This document shows, one piece after another, positions 11,801 through 23,642 of a stretch of DNA of 64,000 nt. The DNA lies in the NCBI RefSeq assembly GCF_000001735.4, contig NC_003070.9:26149971-26213970 (forward strand). The letters run 5' to 3'. Each line of letters opens with the position of its first letter. Position 1 is the first letter of the stretch. Made by a program: the position numbers and the translations under genes. The notes under the pieces are model-generated. The model was not told the origin of the DNA. It searched no databases and saw only the letters and a program-made list of their open reading frames with translations. Source of the DNA: Arabidopsis thaliana (Eukaryota; Streptophyta; Magnoliopsida; Brassicales; Brassicaceae).

Positions 11801-13450
11801 TTATTGTTGCATGCTCTCCCTGAAGTTCATAGCTCTAGACATCGCTGCAGGGTTTGCTTGTAGACTGTGAGAAGTTTCGGAGACCAAGCTACTTCTGTTG
11901 CTGTTTCCCTTTGTGTCAAATCCATTGAACAAACTGAATCCTTGCGTTTTTTTCTCGGGTTTTGTCGGTAACTTAGACCACACAGCGCTCTTACTAGCTT
12001 CGATATTCATTCTAAGAGATTCTGAGACCAATCTTGCTCTTGTAGTAGTTATTGTTGTATTAGTATCATTGATTCTTCCTTCAGTTTGATCTCTTGACCG
12101 TTTTCCTAAACATGATGAAGTCTCTGAGGTAGGGTATATCGGAACCGTGCATCCCCAGTAGAAGGGGACAGGGTAGAAACTAGCGTTAGGACCCGTTGGA
12201 CTCCATTGGTAAGGCCAAGGAGAAGAATTATTAGGTAACATTACTTGCGGAGGAAGAAACCCTTGGTAGCTTTTATTTTCTTGAGAAACTGAATCAGCAC
12301 TTATCTTTGCTGTATCACCTGACTGATGCTTACCAGTCTCTGTAACCGAAGACTCCGAAGAACCGAAACTAAGGATCGTCCCCGAGTTATTATTATCACA
12401 ATCCTCAGAAGTGACTTGCAAGTAATGGTTTGAAGAAGGCCATCCTTTGTTCTTGCGACGACCTGAGCCAACAGGAACGTTCCTCATAGATCCACCAGCT
12501 GTCCAATACCTCTGACAGTTCCTGCAGAAGTAACGTGGCTGGTTCACGTTGTAGTTGTTGTAATAACAGAATTTGGTGTTTGCGCTTTCACATCTAGGAC
12601 ATGGAATAAGCTTGTCCGGTTTCTTGAGAGCCGTTGATTTCTCTCCTGATGTAGTACTTGTGGTAGTTGTTGTTGTGATCTCGCTCTGTTGATCACAGTT
12701 GTTCTTGGAACTTCTTGGTGATGAAATCTCAGATACTGCTTTTGGTGGTTCGTTTAGATCGGATAATATATATGGATCTTTGAATTTGTTACTCTCTTGC
12801 TCACTTTTTTTAACCGGAACCTGAATTTTTTGTAGAATTTTGATTAGAATTAGCAAAGAGATATAAACAGTCAAGCAAACATTAATTTTTTTAGCCTTTA
12901 TAACTCATAACAGAGAGAGAAAGTCTCAAATTTTAGGGTTAAAAATTCAGATCGAGATCGACCCATTTGTAGATTCCCTCAGCCAAGAAACTTTTATATA
13001 TTCATCTCAAAATCATAAAGTTCGTTTATAGATTAATTAACACATAACAAAAAAAAGAGGTTAAGATTCTCATGACATACCCTGATTGGTCCAATAGTTG
13101 GAGAACAAGAAGATGAAGAAGAAGACGAATCCTCCTTGCTTGGATCAGAAGAAACATCGTGAACAGGGGACAACGACGACGGATCATAACAATTCACATC
13201 TAAAAGAGATGTGATTGTCCTCCCAAACAACTTTATCTCCGTATCTCTAGATTTAGACATAACTAATTATGAAAGTTCTAGAGATATGAAGGTCTAATAA
13301 ATGGTTTCCTCTGGTTTTTTTTTCTCTATGAAGATCGGAGGGAAGAAAAAAAGAGCATGAAGAGAAAACAAGGGGCTTGAGGTTGGTATTAATGACGATA
13401 GATAGTGCATTAGAAGGGAGAGAGGAAGAGAGAAAATTACACGTCAGAAT
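11650..13450 (+). ncRNA. FLORE: Expected locus of FLORE, the CDF5 natural antisense lncRNA
   Basis: Published work describes FLORE as a long non-coding RNA antisense to CDF5. It cycles out of phase with CDF5, and the two repress each other to affect flowering time. Nothing in the plus-strand sequence proves transcription here, and I cannot see its ends. The coordinates are nominal: they cover the CDF5 gene and start near the evening element. No plus-strand ORF in the interval looks coding. Confidence 0.35.
11801..13260 (-). CDS. CDF5: Cycling Dof factor CDF5
   Basis: Dof zinc-finger transcription factor. CDFs repress CONSTANS and FT and are degraded through FKF1-GIGANTEA (family knowledge). 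Two exons, 13081-13260 and 11801-12820, join in phase 0 ([14 protein letters not shown]) to give 399 residues. The Dof domain has Cys134, Cys137, Cys159 and Cys162 in the CX2CX21CX2C pattern, with [14 protein letters not shown] and [17 protein letters not shown]. The C-terminal part keeps CDF-specific blocks, [14 protein letters not shown] and a tail ending [14 protein letters not shown], the region that contacts FKF1/GI in CDFs. Poly-Ser and poly-Thr tracts flank the Dof domain. These CDF blocks separate it from ordinary Dof proteins; CDF5 rather than another CDF rests on the gene neighbourhood. Confidence 0.94.
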
Positions 13451-16400
13451 AGAGAGAGAGACATGTAGAAATAGGAGAGCCACATGTTTGTGAAGAAAGT
13501 GGGCATTTTGAGATCTTTTTCACGCTCTTTTTGATTCCCCTTTCTAGTGGCGTTTTAAAGATTTTCTCACCTCCCCTTGGTTTTGCCACGTCGGATTTTA
13601 AAAGGAATAATAGAAGAAACACTTGGTTCTTATTCAAAATGGTGTAAACGTATTGAAAAAGATAAACCTAAAAACAGATGATAAAAAGTCAGATCTACGT
13701 AACATGAAAGTCATACTAATAAACAAATTAAAACACATTTCGAAGAAAAAAAGGTTTTAAACTATGACCCGAATTCATCTCAAGTTCATGTTTTTTCTAA
13801 ACCCGGTTTTACAAATCCGTTGACGTATGTATAAGTCTACATTAATTATTAACAAATTTGCTAAAAGTAATTAGTAAAGTAGTTTGGTTGTTCAATAGTT
13901 ATCACGGATTGGTGTTTGAATTCTCTAACTATAGTTTAGATTTTTTTTCACTGCGATTCCTTTGTGGCCGAAAACATAAAAATGTTTGGTTATTCATGTT
14001 GCTCCAAAAAAAAAAAAAAAATAGTTTGGTTATTCCTAGCTTTTTGAAATCAAGTATGGGTTTTGATTCGAGATTGCTCAGTTATCAGTTTTCTGAAAAA
14101 TGTTGGATCCGATTAGTAATACAAAATGATACAAAAAGAATTAGCGGGTAAAGAAAACGTTAATTAATACTAAAATTATTCAAAACGGTACAAAATAATT
14201 GTAATAGAAAGCAATGCGAAAAAAACTGAGAATAACGTTTTGATAACACTTTTGTTGTGGGTAATAGAACGATAAATCCCCTACCACAACAGTATAGGGT
14301 TGCCAATCAGAACTGATGTTAATACAATTGCAAATTAACATCTGAAAATTCTATCTCCTCTAGACAGAATTAGGTACAAATACATATCTGACATGATTAT
14401 TACATGTAAATCCGACAAGGCATAAAACTATCAATGCCAAGCTGTGTAAACACGTGGCACATGACCCACACAGTCTCCGAAACATCCTACATCTAAGCCC
14501 ACGTCAGCTGTAATACACCACGTGTGGATTGGTCCATCACAACTCACAACTCTTAAAAAGGTTCGTCTGCCAGAATCTAGCTGTTCGTCAAGCATGTGAC
14601 CAATGATTATCCGACACGTGGATTTAATATGAACATATTTTCTGGTGTAGGGTTTTGTAGTAGCGTATCCAACATAACAAAAGCATCAATGTGTGTTCTT
14701 TAAATTAATGGAAAAGTAATCAAAAAGATTTGAAGAAATGTTTGTGGTAGCAAGAGAGGCTATGTTCTGGTTGTGTCTGACACGTGGCAATTTCCAGGTA
14801 AGAGATAAGGCTGGACCATATCTTTTTCTCTTATCCCGTTAAGTCTTTTCGATCGTGTTTTCTTTTGTTTATTTTATAACATTTGTTTCATAATTTGCAA
14901 TTATGTATCCCTACTTATTTTCCAATATTCCGATAGTTGCGTGTTACTTTTTGTTGTGTGCAGTTACGATCGAAAAGTAAGATAATAGATGTTCCATGAC
15001 TAAGATTGACATAATGAATTGAAAGCCGATAATCATTTTATGAATGTTAAGGTTCAATGTTCATATTATTTGATTGTGAAAAAGAATATGTACTTTACTT
15101 TAAAAATAGAATGATAGATGAACTTTTGAAAACTAAAAGCTATGATGTCTGAGTCGGAAAATGTTTTGGAAATAATTAAGTTTGTTATATTATATCTACA
15201 TACTTAGTATCCAACAAAATAAAAAGTAGTAAAAGGGTAAGTGTGATCAAATGCATGTATATAATATGTATGATTTTTTGTTCACCTTTGTAACGTGGAT
15301 GGACTCTAAAACTTTTGTAATGGGATAAAACTTGGGCATGATCTATTAAGGAGGATAGTCTATACTTTATAGGCCCGTATAGAAAATGTTCAAAACGGCG
15401 AAGTCTGCAGTATACTGGCCCAAATTTGACACTTTTGAGTTGTTGACCCAAGGCCCATTTAAAGGCGCGAAGCTAAACGACGACGTTTAGTAAAGAGTTA
15501 TCTTTTCACTATCTCTCATTTGATTTCCTCAATTTCTATCGGACTACTACGATCACTGCACAGAGAGCAAGATTTTGGATGCAAGATCGTATATGTAAGT
15601 TTTCGAAAGAAAAAAAAAGTTATCATGTAATTTTTTAAAACAGCTCTAAGATGAATCTAGTTGTAAGCGAAAAAAACATTATTATGATCGACATTACATG
15701 GTAATTGAATTACCTGCCCTAATAACTTGTAAAACTTTCATTGAATTATATTGTCTCCAAGTGACACATGAATGATGTCACGTTTGTTCGACAATGGATT
15801 TACGGATTTTAAAATATTTTAATTGAAGTTTAGATGTTCTTTTTTGCGCATTTGGATCTGTGCAACACAAGCACATTCGATTGAATTGGGTCCCTTTAAG
15901 GCTAAAAGAGAATAATAATCGATGAGGCATCTCTCTTTCAGACTGCTTTCGATCCAATTTCAACATTATTCAAGAATCTCCTTTTGTTTTCTTCTTTAAT
16001 AATTTACATCTATCTATCGCTTATTCATTTTATCTCATGACTTCTTCATTACAATGGATGAAAAAGATACGTTAGATTAATCTAAAGGGTATTTATAATA
16101 AAGTACTTTTTTTGTATAAATCTTTGTAAAGAAGAAGACAGTGAAGTCTACTATAGAAGTTATCATAAGGAGAAACATAACATAGGATGATCACTAGTTC
16201 TGTATATATTGAAGTTTTCACGGCTGATACGTCTTAACCATATATATCCATAAAACCGTCATCTCAAACTTATTGTAAGATAATTGCATCTGAGTACAAT
16301 GTTTTGGTTGTTCTCATAGTTCTTTATACATATGAAATTAGGTTTAGCATATAAGATCCAGGCACGAAATTTCGATGGTATGATGGATCTTGTCACTATA

Positions 16401-19400
16401 TATCATTCTTAAACGCGGCATGTAGCACTTGATTCTAATGTGTAGATCACGTAACGCTTCATCATGTGGTATGATGTATAAAAGCTTGATTCGATTTACT
16501 TCATTTCCTTAGATAATGGTTTTCAACAAGTTATTAGAGAATATGTTTTCGCTTTTTTCATTAGAAGAAAGTATATTAAATATTTAGTTAAAGAGAAAGT
16601 TTTATGATCATTATCCTCTCTTGGCTTTGGTGAATTTCTTTGCTTGTTTTTCAAACATTCGGGCCACACCTATGATCGACATATATGTTTATATCTCTCA
16701 CATTCATATGCATATTTATGCATGCATGTGTGTGTGTGTGAAGTTGGATTGAATGATTAATAATATTCCTTTCTTTAAGAAATGAACAAATGAAAGGTGT
16801 CCACTAAAACAGAAACTCGTAGTAGGAGAAGATGCTTCACCACGACATCAAGCTACCACATTGGGTCCCCCAATTACTCTCTTAGTTTTCTCCTTCTTTA
16901 TTTCTAAAGAGAAATCAGAATCTTACGATTTTTATGCCTCATAGGGACATATACCATAACAAATTTATTTCATTGCTGCGAGTGAATCCATTCCTTACTT
17001 AGGAGAATGTGAATCTACCTAATATTTAAAATATGTATGTATCAGAAGTTAAATTTGTATATCATTTTTAGTAAGAGAAATGAAGACATGAAACAAGTTA
17101 TTGCATAAATGGAGTGTATATTGTTGTGTAAACATATATTACAAGGGGTGATTGTTTACACTCATGAATAATATAATTAAGCAATGTATATTCAGAAAGA
17201 AAAGAGGGATTAAGAGAATAATCATTGGATTTCGATTCTAAAGACGTCAAAGCCAGAAAATTTAAAGTTTGATCAGATTCTCTGCTTTTACCGACGGCTC
17301 TCTATAAGCCATCATAAATATACAACTCCTACTTTCTTTTTTCTTTTTCTTATTTTGCAGTATCTTTTTTCAAGGAATTGTATTTGCAACATTTTAGGTT
17401 TTATATCAGATGAATTCTTTTATCTTTTAAAGCTAGCTAAGATTTTCTTGTTTATGTTTTGGAATATATTTATTTAGTGCTTCTACAACACGACTTACCT
17501 TCGAAAAGACTTGTGTGAAAGAGAAGAAAAAAAAGTCATTTATTTAAGTTTACATTCTAATTGTAGTTATGATGTAAGAAAAAAAATTCTTATAATTATG
17601 GTTAAAGTTGAACCAACAAAAACACGTTACGAGAGTCTTGAGAGTTGAAGTTTTGGATGGAGTCCACTTTCAGTACATGTAGTTTGATTGGCTAACAATA
17701 TTTACTCACGTAAAGTTGCCCTGCACATAACACCAAATGTATATGTAAAAACAAAAACGTCTTGAATTTGTTAATAAGGAATGTATCTTTCAAAAGACTT
17801 TTAAATCTCTTTCATGATTCAATGGCTAAATCAGATTTATCGTATAGTTTGATGATAAAATTTAATATTAATATAGACTTTCAACACTTAAGCAACTCGT
17901 TAGATTTCAAGCTTTTAATGAATAGATCTTACGGCATGAGACGACAAATATTAAATCTTTCATCAATGATTAATGTGTGGTTATACTGACCAAAAAATTC
18001 TAAGCATCATAAAAGGTCAACATTTTTATTTGGAGACATATTACACATCAAGCATATACACTTAAATTAAACACTATTTTCCTTTTCTAAATTTTGTTTT
18101 AAATAAAATATTGTATGTATTAAGTCACCGACATGAATTTTTTGGTGGGTTTCGTGTTAAGATTTTTCTCACATATAATACTTGAATAATATGTTGGAAT
18201 ATTTATGTAATAAATAAATAAAACCTTGCAAGAGAATGCAGATCCGAGAACACCTGAGAGAGATTCATAAGTGGATCATGAAACTTCAGTATATAGTGTT
18301 GTGTTGGGGTGCCACCTTTCTGGCTCATTATATATCTTGTTGTTGACATCAATGGACCATATATTTCGTCATGAATCAAGACCATGCATAGAGTTGTTAC
18401 AATTTTTCATATATTTTCAGTCACCGTTTTTGACTTATGGAAAATTTATTAAATTAATCTAGTTATTACACGAAATCTGGCTGGATTCACTTTCATTTGT
18501 GTGAGTGGTTAAAAAGAAAAATAAGGCAGAGAGAGGAATGGATTGTTCTTTTTAAAGTTATATTGAGGTTAGATTCCCTCACCTCTACATACAACCAAAA
18601 GAATCTGCCAATCACTCCCATCTTTTATTTCCTTGAAAAATATATGTACATAAAAATACTATATAGCCTAACTTTACAAGAACATCTAACATTTTTAAAC
18701 GTTTATATAGACACACTATTTTCAATTCATTTAGGGCTGAGCTGAACATATATATATTGATCAATATCCATATTGATTTTATATATCTCGTCGTCGACTC
18801 ATATACCGGATCCAAGACATTATGTTCCACAACTCAACAAACGATAAGAAAAGTTTTTCTACCCAAAAGTCAAAATAGAAGAAAACACTAAAAAAATTGC
18901 TATCACATAGTTAAAAGTAGTTCATCAGCATCATGAATACAAAAGATACATGGATATGTGTAAACATACGACATGCGTACATATAAATTTGGTAATACTA
19001 CATATGAGTCTATCATTTTCTTCTGTCGACATCGATGAGTCTATATATATGTAGATTCTTCGTTGAAAAATGTTATATGAAGGGACATATATACAAGTAT
19101 GGTGGGGGCAACATTACGGAAGAGCAAGCCAAGATAGAGATGAGACACAACACAACAAACCTTACACTTTTTCTTTACCTTCTTTTTAGGAGCAATTCTT
19201 GTATTTATACACCACCTTTACTTAATTATTATACACCATTATCTATCCTGATATATTAATTATACAAAGAAATGTCCGTGTGGTGGAATATATCGCTTGT
19301 TATCAAAACAAATTTATAGAAAATTAATAAGATTCGAACTATCAAGAGATAACTTATATAAAAATTGTTCTTAACTGATCATTCCCAAACAATCCACCCA

Positions 19401-19426
19401 TGAACACGTATTTTAAAAAATGTTAC
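13261..19426. other. Gene-poor intergenic stretch upstream of CDF5
   Basis: No ORF looks coding. The first few hundred bases are the CDF5 promoter and a CT-rich leader. A cluster of ACGT elements lies at 14451-14788. A promoter-like patch with GGCCCA elements and a donor-like site lies at 15410-15600 (see findings). The remainder, about 15600-19400, is AT-rich with nothing I can assign. Confidence 0.6.
14451..14788. promoter_or_regulatory. Cluster of G-box/ABRE-type ACGT elements
   Basis: Five ACGT cores lie within about 340 bp: CACGTGGC at 14451, CCCACGTCAGC at 14498, CCACGTGTGG at about 14518, GACACGTGG at 14613 and GACACGTGGC at about 14779. They sit 1.2-1.5 kb upstream of the CDF5 start. 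Such clusters bind bZIP and bHLH (PIF-like) factors. The sites are seen; which transcript they serve is not. Confidence 0.5.
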
Positions 19427-21509
19427 TAGATTTTAACCCGCGGTATACCGGGGGACGATTTCTTTTTTTTAAAAGCAATATATATTAAAATTTGCAAATT
19501 TTATTTTTATAAAATATTTATATTTTACAGTTTATAATTGTTATTAAGTAACGCTATACCACGAATCCATGAGACAATTGTTAAAAAACTGAAGTTGTAA
19601 TCCCTATTAACACAACATATTAATAATATTTTATAATTTTATAAATATTGATACAAATACATCCACCATATAACCCAATTCCAAAATAAAACCTGTTCTA
19701 TAATTTATTTATCCGTCCTGTGATTTTTTTTTAAAGTAGTAATTTTTAAAATTTAAGAATTATTTTTATATATAAAAGTTTTACAAATTGTATCATTCTC
19801 TAATACATTTATATTTTATAATTTAATTTTATATATAGTAACATTATACATACCACATAACATTTTTGGTTTTATATAATCTTTTCTAAATTAGGATGAT
19901 TTGATATGTTTAATACTAGTGGTCTTAAAAAATAATAAATTAAAGATTTAACCCGTATTGAAACGGTGGATTAATTATATTTTACTTTTTATTAATGTTG
20001 ATTCAAAAACCCGTCACTCCAAATCTGTCTTGCCAAAAAGCCATTTATTTTATTAATATTAATTTTACTAATGATATGACTCTGAATTATAATTTAAATA
20101 TTTTAGCTAATAACATAGGAGTACACCATATTTATTTAATAGGAGAATGTCAATGCACTTTTACCCAAATCCACCAAAAAAGTCTTGCAAAAATACTATA
20201 GAGATAAGAAACGATAGTCGGTTTTGATAGGTATAAGATTAGCAAATATATTAGTTAGCTTAAATTAGTTAAAAAATACAAATCGAAAAGGATATTACAC
20301 TTTATTCGAATATAGTATCAAAACTTATATAACACAGAGATTTGATAAAATTTTAATTGTTGAATACTTTTTTTTGTGCTAATTTTTATGTGATTAAGAT
20401 TTAATTGATTTTGTATATAAAATATTAAATTGTTTTACGAACTTATTTGTTTATAATTTGGTAACAGATAGATATTTGAGTATTCAGTATATTTTGCTTC
20501 AGTTTAGGAAATCTTTGATGACCCGTCTTTAGATCCAATAAGCCCTATAATCTAGATATTAACCTGTAGTATACCGCATGTAAGCTTATATTTTAGTTAA
20601 ACTAAAAACTTTTATTGTAAAGATGATTTAAAAATATATGATATTATTTTATTTGATTTTAAATGTATAGTAAACTGTGAGTTGTATATGTTTTGTTGAT
20701 ATTATCTATATTGTTTAGTGTTTAAGATTATACACTTGTAGTTTGATTGTTAATTTAAGAGTTTCACCTGTAGTATACCATCTTGTATTAATATCGATCT
20801 AAACCCGTCAATTCTAGGATTTTCCAGCTTGTATTAAAAATTGAATTACATCATACACATAAAAAAATTTAATATGTTATTAATTATTATAGTATATAAG
20901 ATTATAAATTTTCAATATAATATGTATGAAATTAAATATAAATATTTCAAATTATGACCCGTTACTCAGTAGAAAGTTTTCTTAAATCTATTTTTCACCC
21001 GTTATAATATTTTTTTCATGTATTGAACAGTTTATATTCGTTTTAAAAAATTCTAATTATGGAATATGCGAAAAAACTCTAATTATTTTTTTATAATGAT
21101 GATATTATTTTTTCGCAAAAATAGAATCATATAAAGATGAGAAGTGAATTATAATAATTAATAAAAAATTAATATGATAATTTAGATATCAAATCTAATT
21201 TGTTGATTTTAATTGGTTACTTTTTTTGAAATTAATAATGTATTTCATTTTTCTAATTATATCAAATTAATTAAAAATTATATATCAAATCTTATATGTT
21301 GATTTTGATTGGTTATTATTTTTGAAAATTAATAATATATTTCGTTTTTAAATTAAATTTAATTAATTAAATTAGTATTTGACTTTTTAATTCTTAAAGA
21401 GATAAATTAATTTACTCTTTAAAATTTTATTTCTAATGGCATACCTATGTAATTACTTATAAAAATTAAGGTTATATTTAAAATGTACTTCCCAAATAAT
21501 ATAGTAGGA
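19427..21509 (-). mobile_element. Probable non-autonomous Helitron
   Basis: Both Helitron termini can be read on the minus strand. The 5' end begins TCCTACTATATTATTTGGGA at 21509, close to the TC...CTACTATATT starts of Arabidopsis elements, and is preceded by A. The 3' end is ACCGCGGGTTAAAATCTAG, ending in CTAG at 19427 and followed by T, as expected for insertion between A and T. A GC-rich near-palindrome (CCGCGGTATACCGGGG) lies about 10 bases inside the 3' end, the usual hairpin position. Related AACCCG and TAGTATACC motifs recur inside at about 19950, 20560 and 20765. The interior is very AT-rich and holds no Rep/helicase ORF, so the element would depend on another for movement. Confidence 0.6.
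21186..21350. repeat. Two diverged copies of a ~96-bp AT-rich repeat
   Basis: A block starting ATATCAAATCTAATTTGTTG at 21186 recurs, diverged, at 21282. Both copies continue through GATTTTxATTGGTTA and an ATTAATAAT-TATTTC stretch. The pair lies near the 5' end of the proposed Helitron. Confidence 0.6.
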
Positions 21510-22168
21510 TATGGTATAACGTAACACTGCAACTTATACGGATCGTGCAAAATCCTAAAAGGCCATTTTGCAATAATATAACCAACAAAAAATCATTTTT
21601 ACAAAACATGAAAAGAAAGTAACATAGAGGACCATATTAAAATAGGTGGTAATAATTGCAAACAAAGAATTTTCACTTGCACATACGATATGTGTCCATT
21701 AGGATTGATCGATGTCTATACGACCAAAACCTAAGTGTACAAACCTTTCTTTTATCTGATCTTATTGCCTCATATATGGAAGAAAAAGGTAACACCAATT
21801 TACAAAAAGGCAACAAATAAGAAGAAAAAAAAAAGTGGTGTGAAATCGGGAAATGATCGAAGAAAGAGAAATAAAAAAACACATACTAACCAAAAAATAA
21901 TAATAATCATAAAGAAAGAAAGAGGAAAGGGTCAAGAGAGCATATATTCTCTTCTCCAACAGAACCCCACTCATGTTTCCAGATATGGAGTGAAAGAAGA
22001 AGAAAAGAAAAAGAAAGAAAAAAAACATCAACCACTCCAAAGATTTATATATATATCTATTAATCTCCATATCTTTGCCAACAAACCCAACAATCTTTGA
22101 AAACAAATCACCCTTTCGTTTTTATTTAAATTTCTTGGGTCGTTTCTTAAATTTGTATGTGTTTATTA
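21510..22168. other. PHL8 promoter and leader
   Basis: Region between the proposed Helitron and the PHL8 start codon. The last 400 bp are strongly A/G-rich (AAGAAAGAGG-type), which is why long low-complexity ORFs appear on both strands. I treat this as a transcribed leader plus promoter. Confidence 0.5.
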
Positions 22169-23642
22169 ATGGAGATCAACAATAATGCCAACAATACTAA
22201 TACTACTATTGATAATCACAAGGCAAAGATGAGCCTTGTGTTGTCAACGGATGCTAAGCCAAGGTTGAAATGGACTTGTGATCTTCATCACAAATTCATC
22301 GAAGCCGTTAATCAACTTGGAGGACCTAACAGTACGTACTTTTGTCTTTTTTTCATCTTCATTTTCATGTTTCTTGATTGTCTTTTTTTAATATATTTGG
22401 TTGTTCTGTTTATGTTTGTAGAAGCAACACCTAAGGGTTTGATGAAGGTTATGGAGATTCCTGGGCTTACCTTATACCATCTCAAGAGCCATTTACAGGT
22501 TTGATCAGTATTCACCAGAATCTTTAATTAGATGAGTCTTTTTTTCTATTGTCTCTTGAAAATCTAATTTATTCTATCTTTCTGCAGAAATATCGGTTAG
22601 GGAAGAGCATGAAGTTCGATGATAACAAGCTAGAAGGTTTGATGTTTTCTGATCAAATATTAACATTGATAATGTTTTTAGAGAAAAGATAGAAACAAAT
22701 TCTTGAGTTTGGACTCTGATCTGACCAAATTAGGTTAAAATATGTTTTGTTTCTTGATGAGCAGTTTCCTCTGCATCAGAGAATCAAGAAGTTGAGAGTA
22801 AAAACGATTCAAGAGATCTCCGAGGCTGCAGTGTCACCGAAGAAAACAGCAATCCAGCTAAAGAGTAATGATCAGAAAATCAAATAGTCTTTTATAGATA
22901 GATTTTAGATAAAGATGAAAATTAATTGTTTGTTCATTTGAAGCAGAGGGCTACAAATCACAGAGGCTTTACAAATGCAGATGGAAGTTCAGAAGAAACT
23001 TCATGAACAAATCGAAGTAATAACATCAACCAGAACCTCCTAATTAACTACAATTAAGCACAATAATGTCTCTTTTGGGGTATTAAAATGTTTTGGTTTC
23101 AGGTTCAGAGGCATTTGCAGGTGAAGATTGAGGCACAAGGAAAGTATCTACAGTCCGTTTTAATGAAAGCTCAACAAACTCTCGCTGGCTACTCATCTTC
23201 AAATCTCGGCATGGATTTTGCGAGGACCGAGCTCTCTAGATTAGCTTCAATGGTGAACAGAGGCTGTCCAAGCACTTCGTTCTCAGAGCTAACGCAAGTA
23301 GAAGAAGAAGAAGAAGGTTTCTTGTGGTACAAGAAACCAGAAAACAGAGGAATTAGTCAGCTGAGATGTTCAGTAGAGAGCTCGTTGACATCTTCAGAGA
23401 CCTCAGAGACAAAACTGGATACTGACAATAACCTTAATAAATCGATTGAACTTCCGTTGATGGAGATCAACTCGGAAGTGATGAAGGGGAAGAAGAGAAG
23501 CATAAACGACGTCGTTTGCGTGGAGCAGCCTCTAATGAAGAGAGCTTTTGGAGTTGATGATGATGAGCATTTGAAGTTGAGTTTGAATACTTACAAGAAA
23601 GACATGGAGGCGTGTACGAACATAGGACTAGGGTTTAATTAA
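22169..23642 (+). CDS. PHL8: MYB-CC (GARP) transcription factor PHL8
   Basis: Nuclear regulator of the PHR1-like family, whose founder controls the phosphate-starvation response; the specific role of this member is not evident. Six exons: 22169-22331, 22422-22498, 22588-22636, 22765-22864, 22947-23016, 23103-23642, all phase-consistent, 332 residues. The GARP/MYB-like domain reads KPRLKWTCDLHHKFIEAVNQ, then LGGPNKATPKGLMKVM and LTLYHLKSHLQKYRLG, a family hallmark. The coiled-coil (CC) block follows as EALQMQMEVQKKLHEQIE then VQRHLQVKIEAQGKYLQ; it carries the LHEQ signature of MYB-CC proteins. The C-terminal third is acidic and serine-rich. An in-frame ATG at 22157 would add four residues (MCLL). 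Confidence 0.88.

Noticed and set aside
21735-22106. Overlapping 121- and 114-codon ORFs on opposite strands
   Set aside because: Poly-purine leader DNA; the products are Lys-rich or Phe-rich low complexity.
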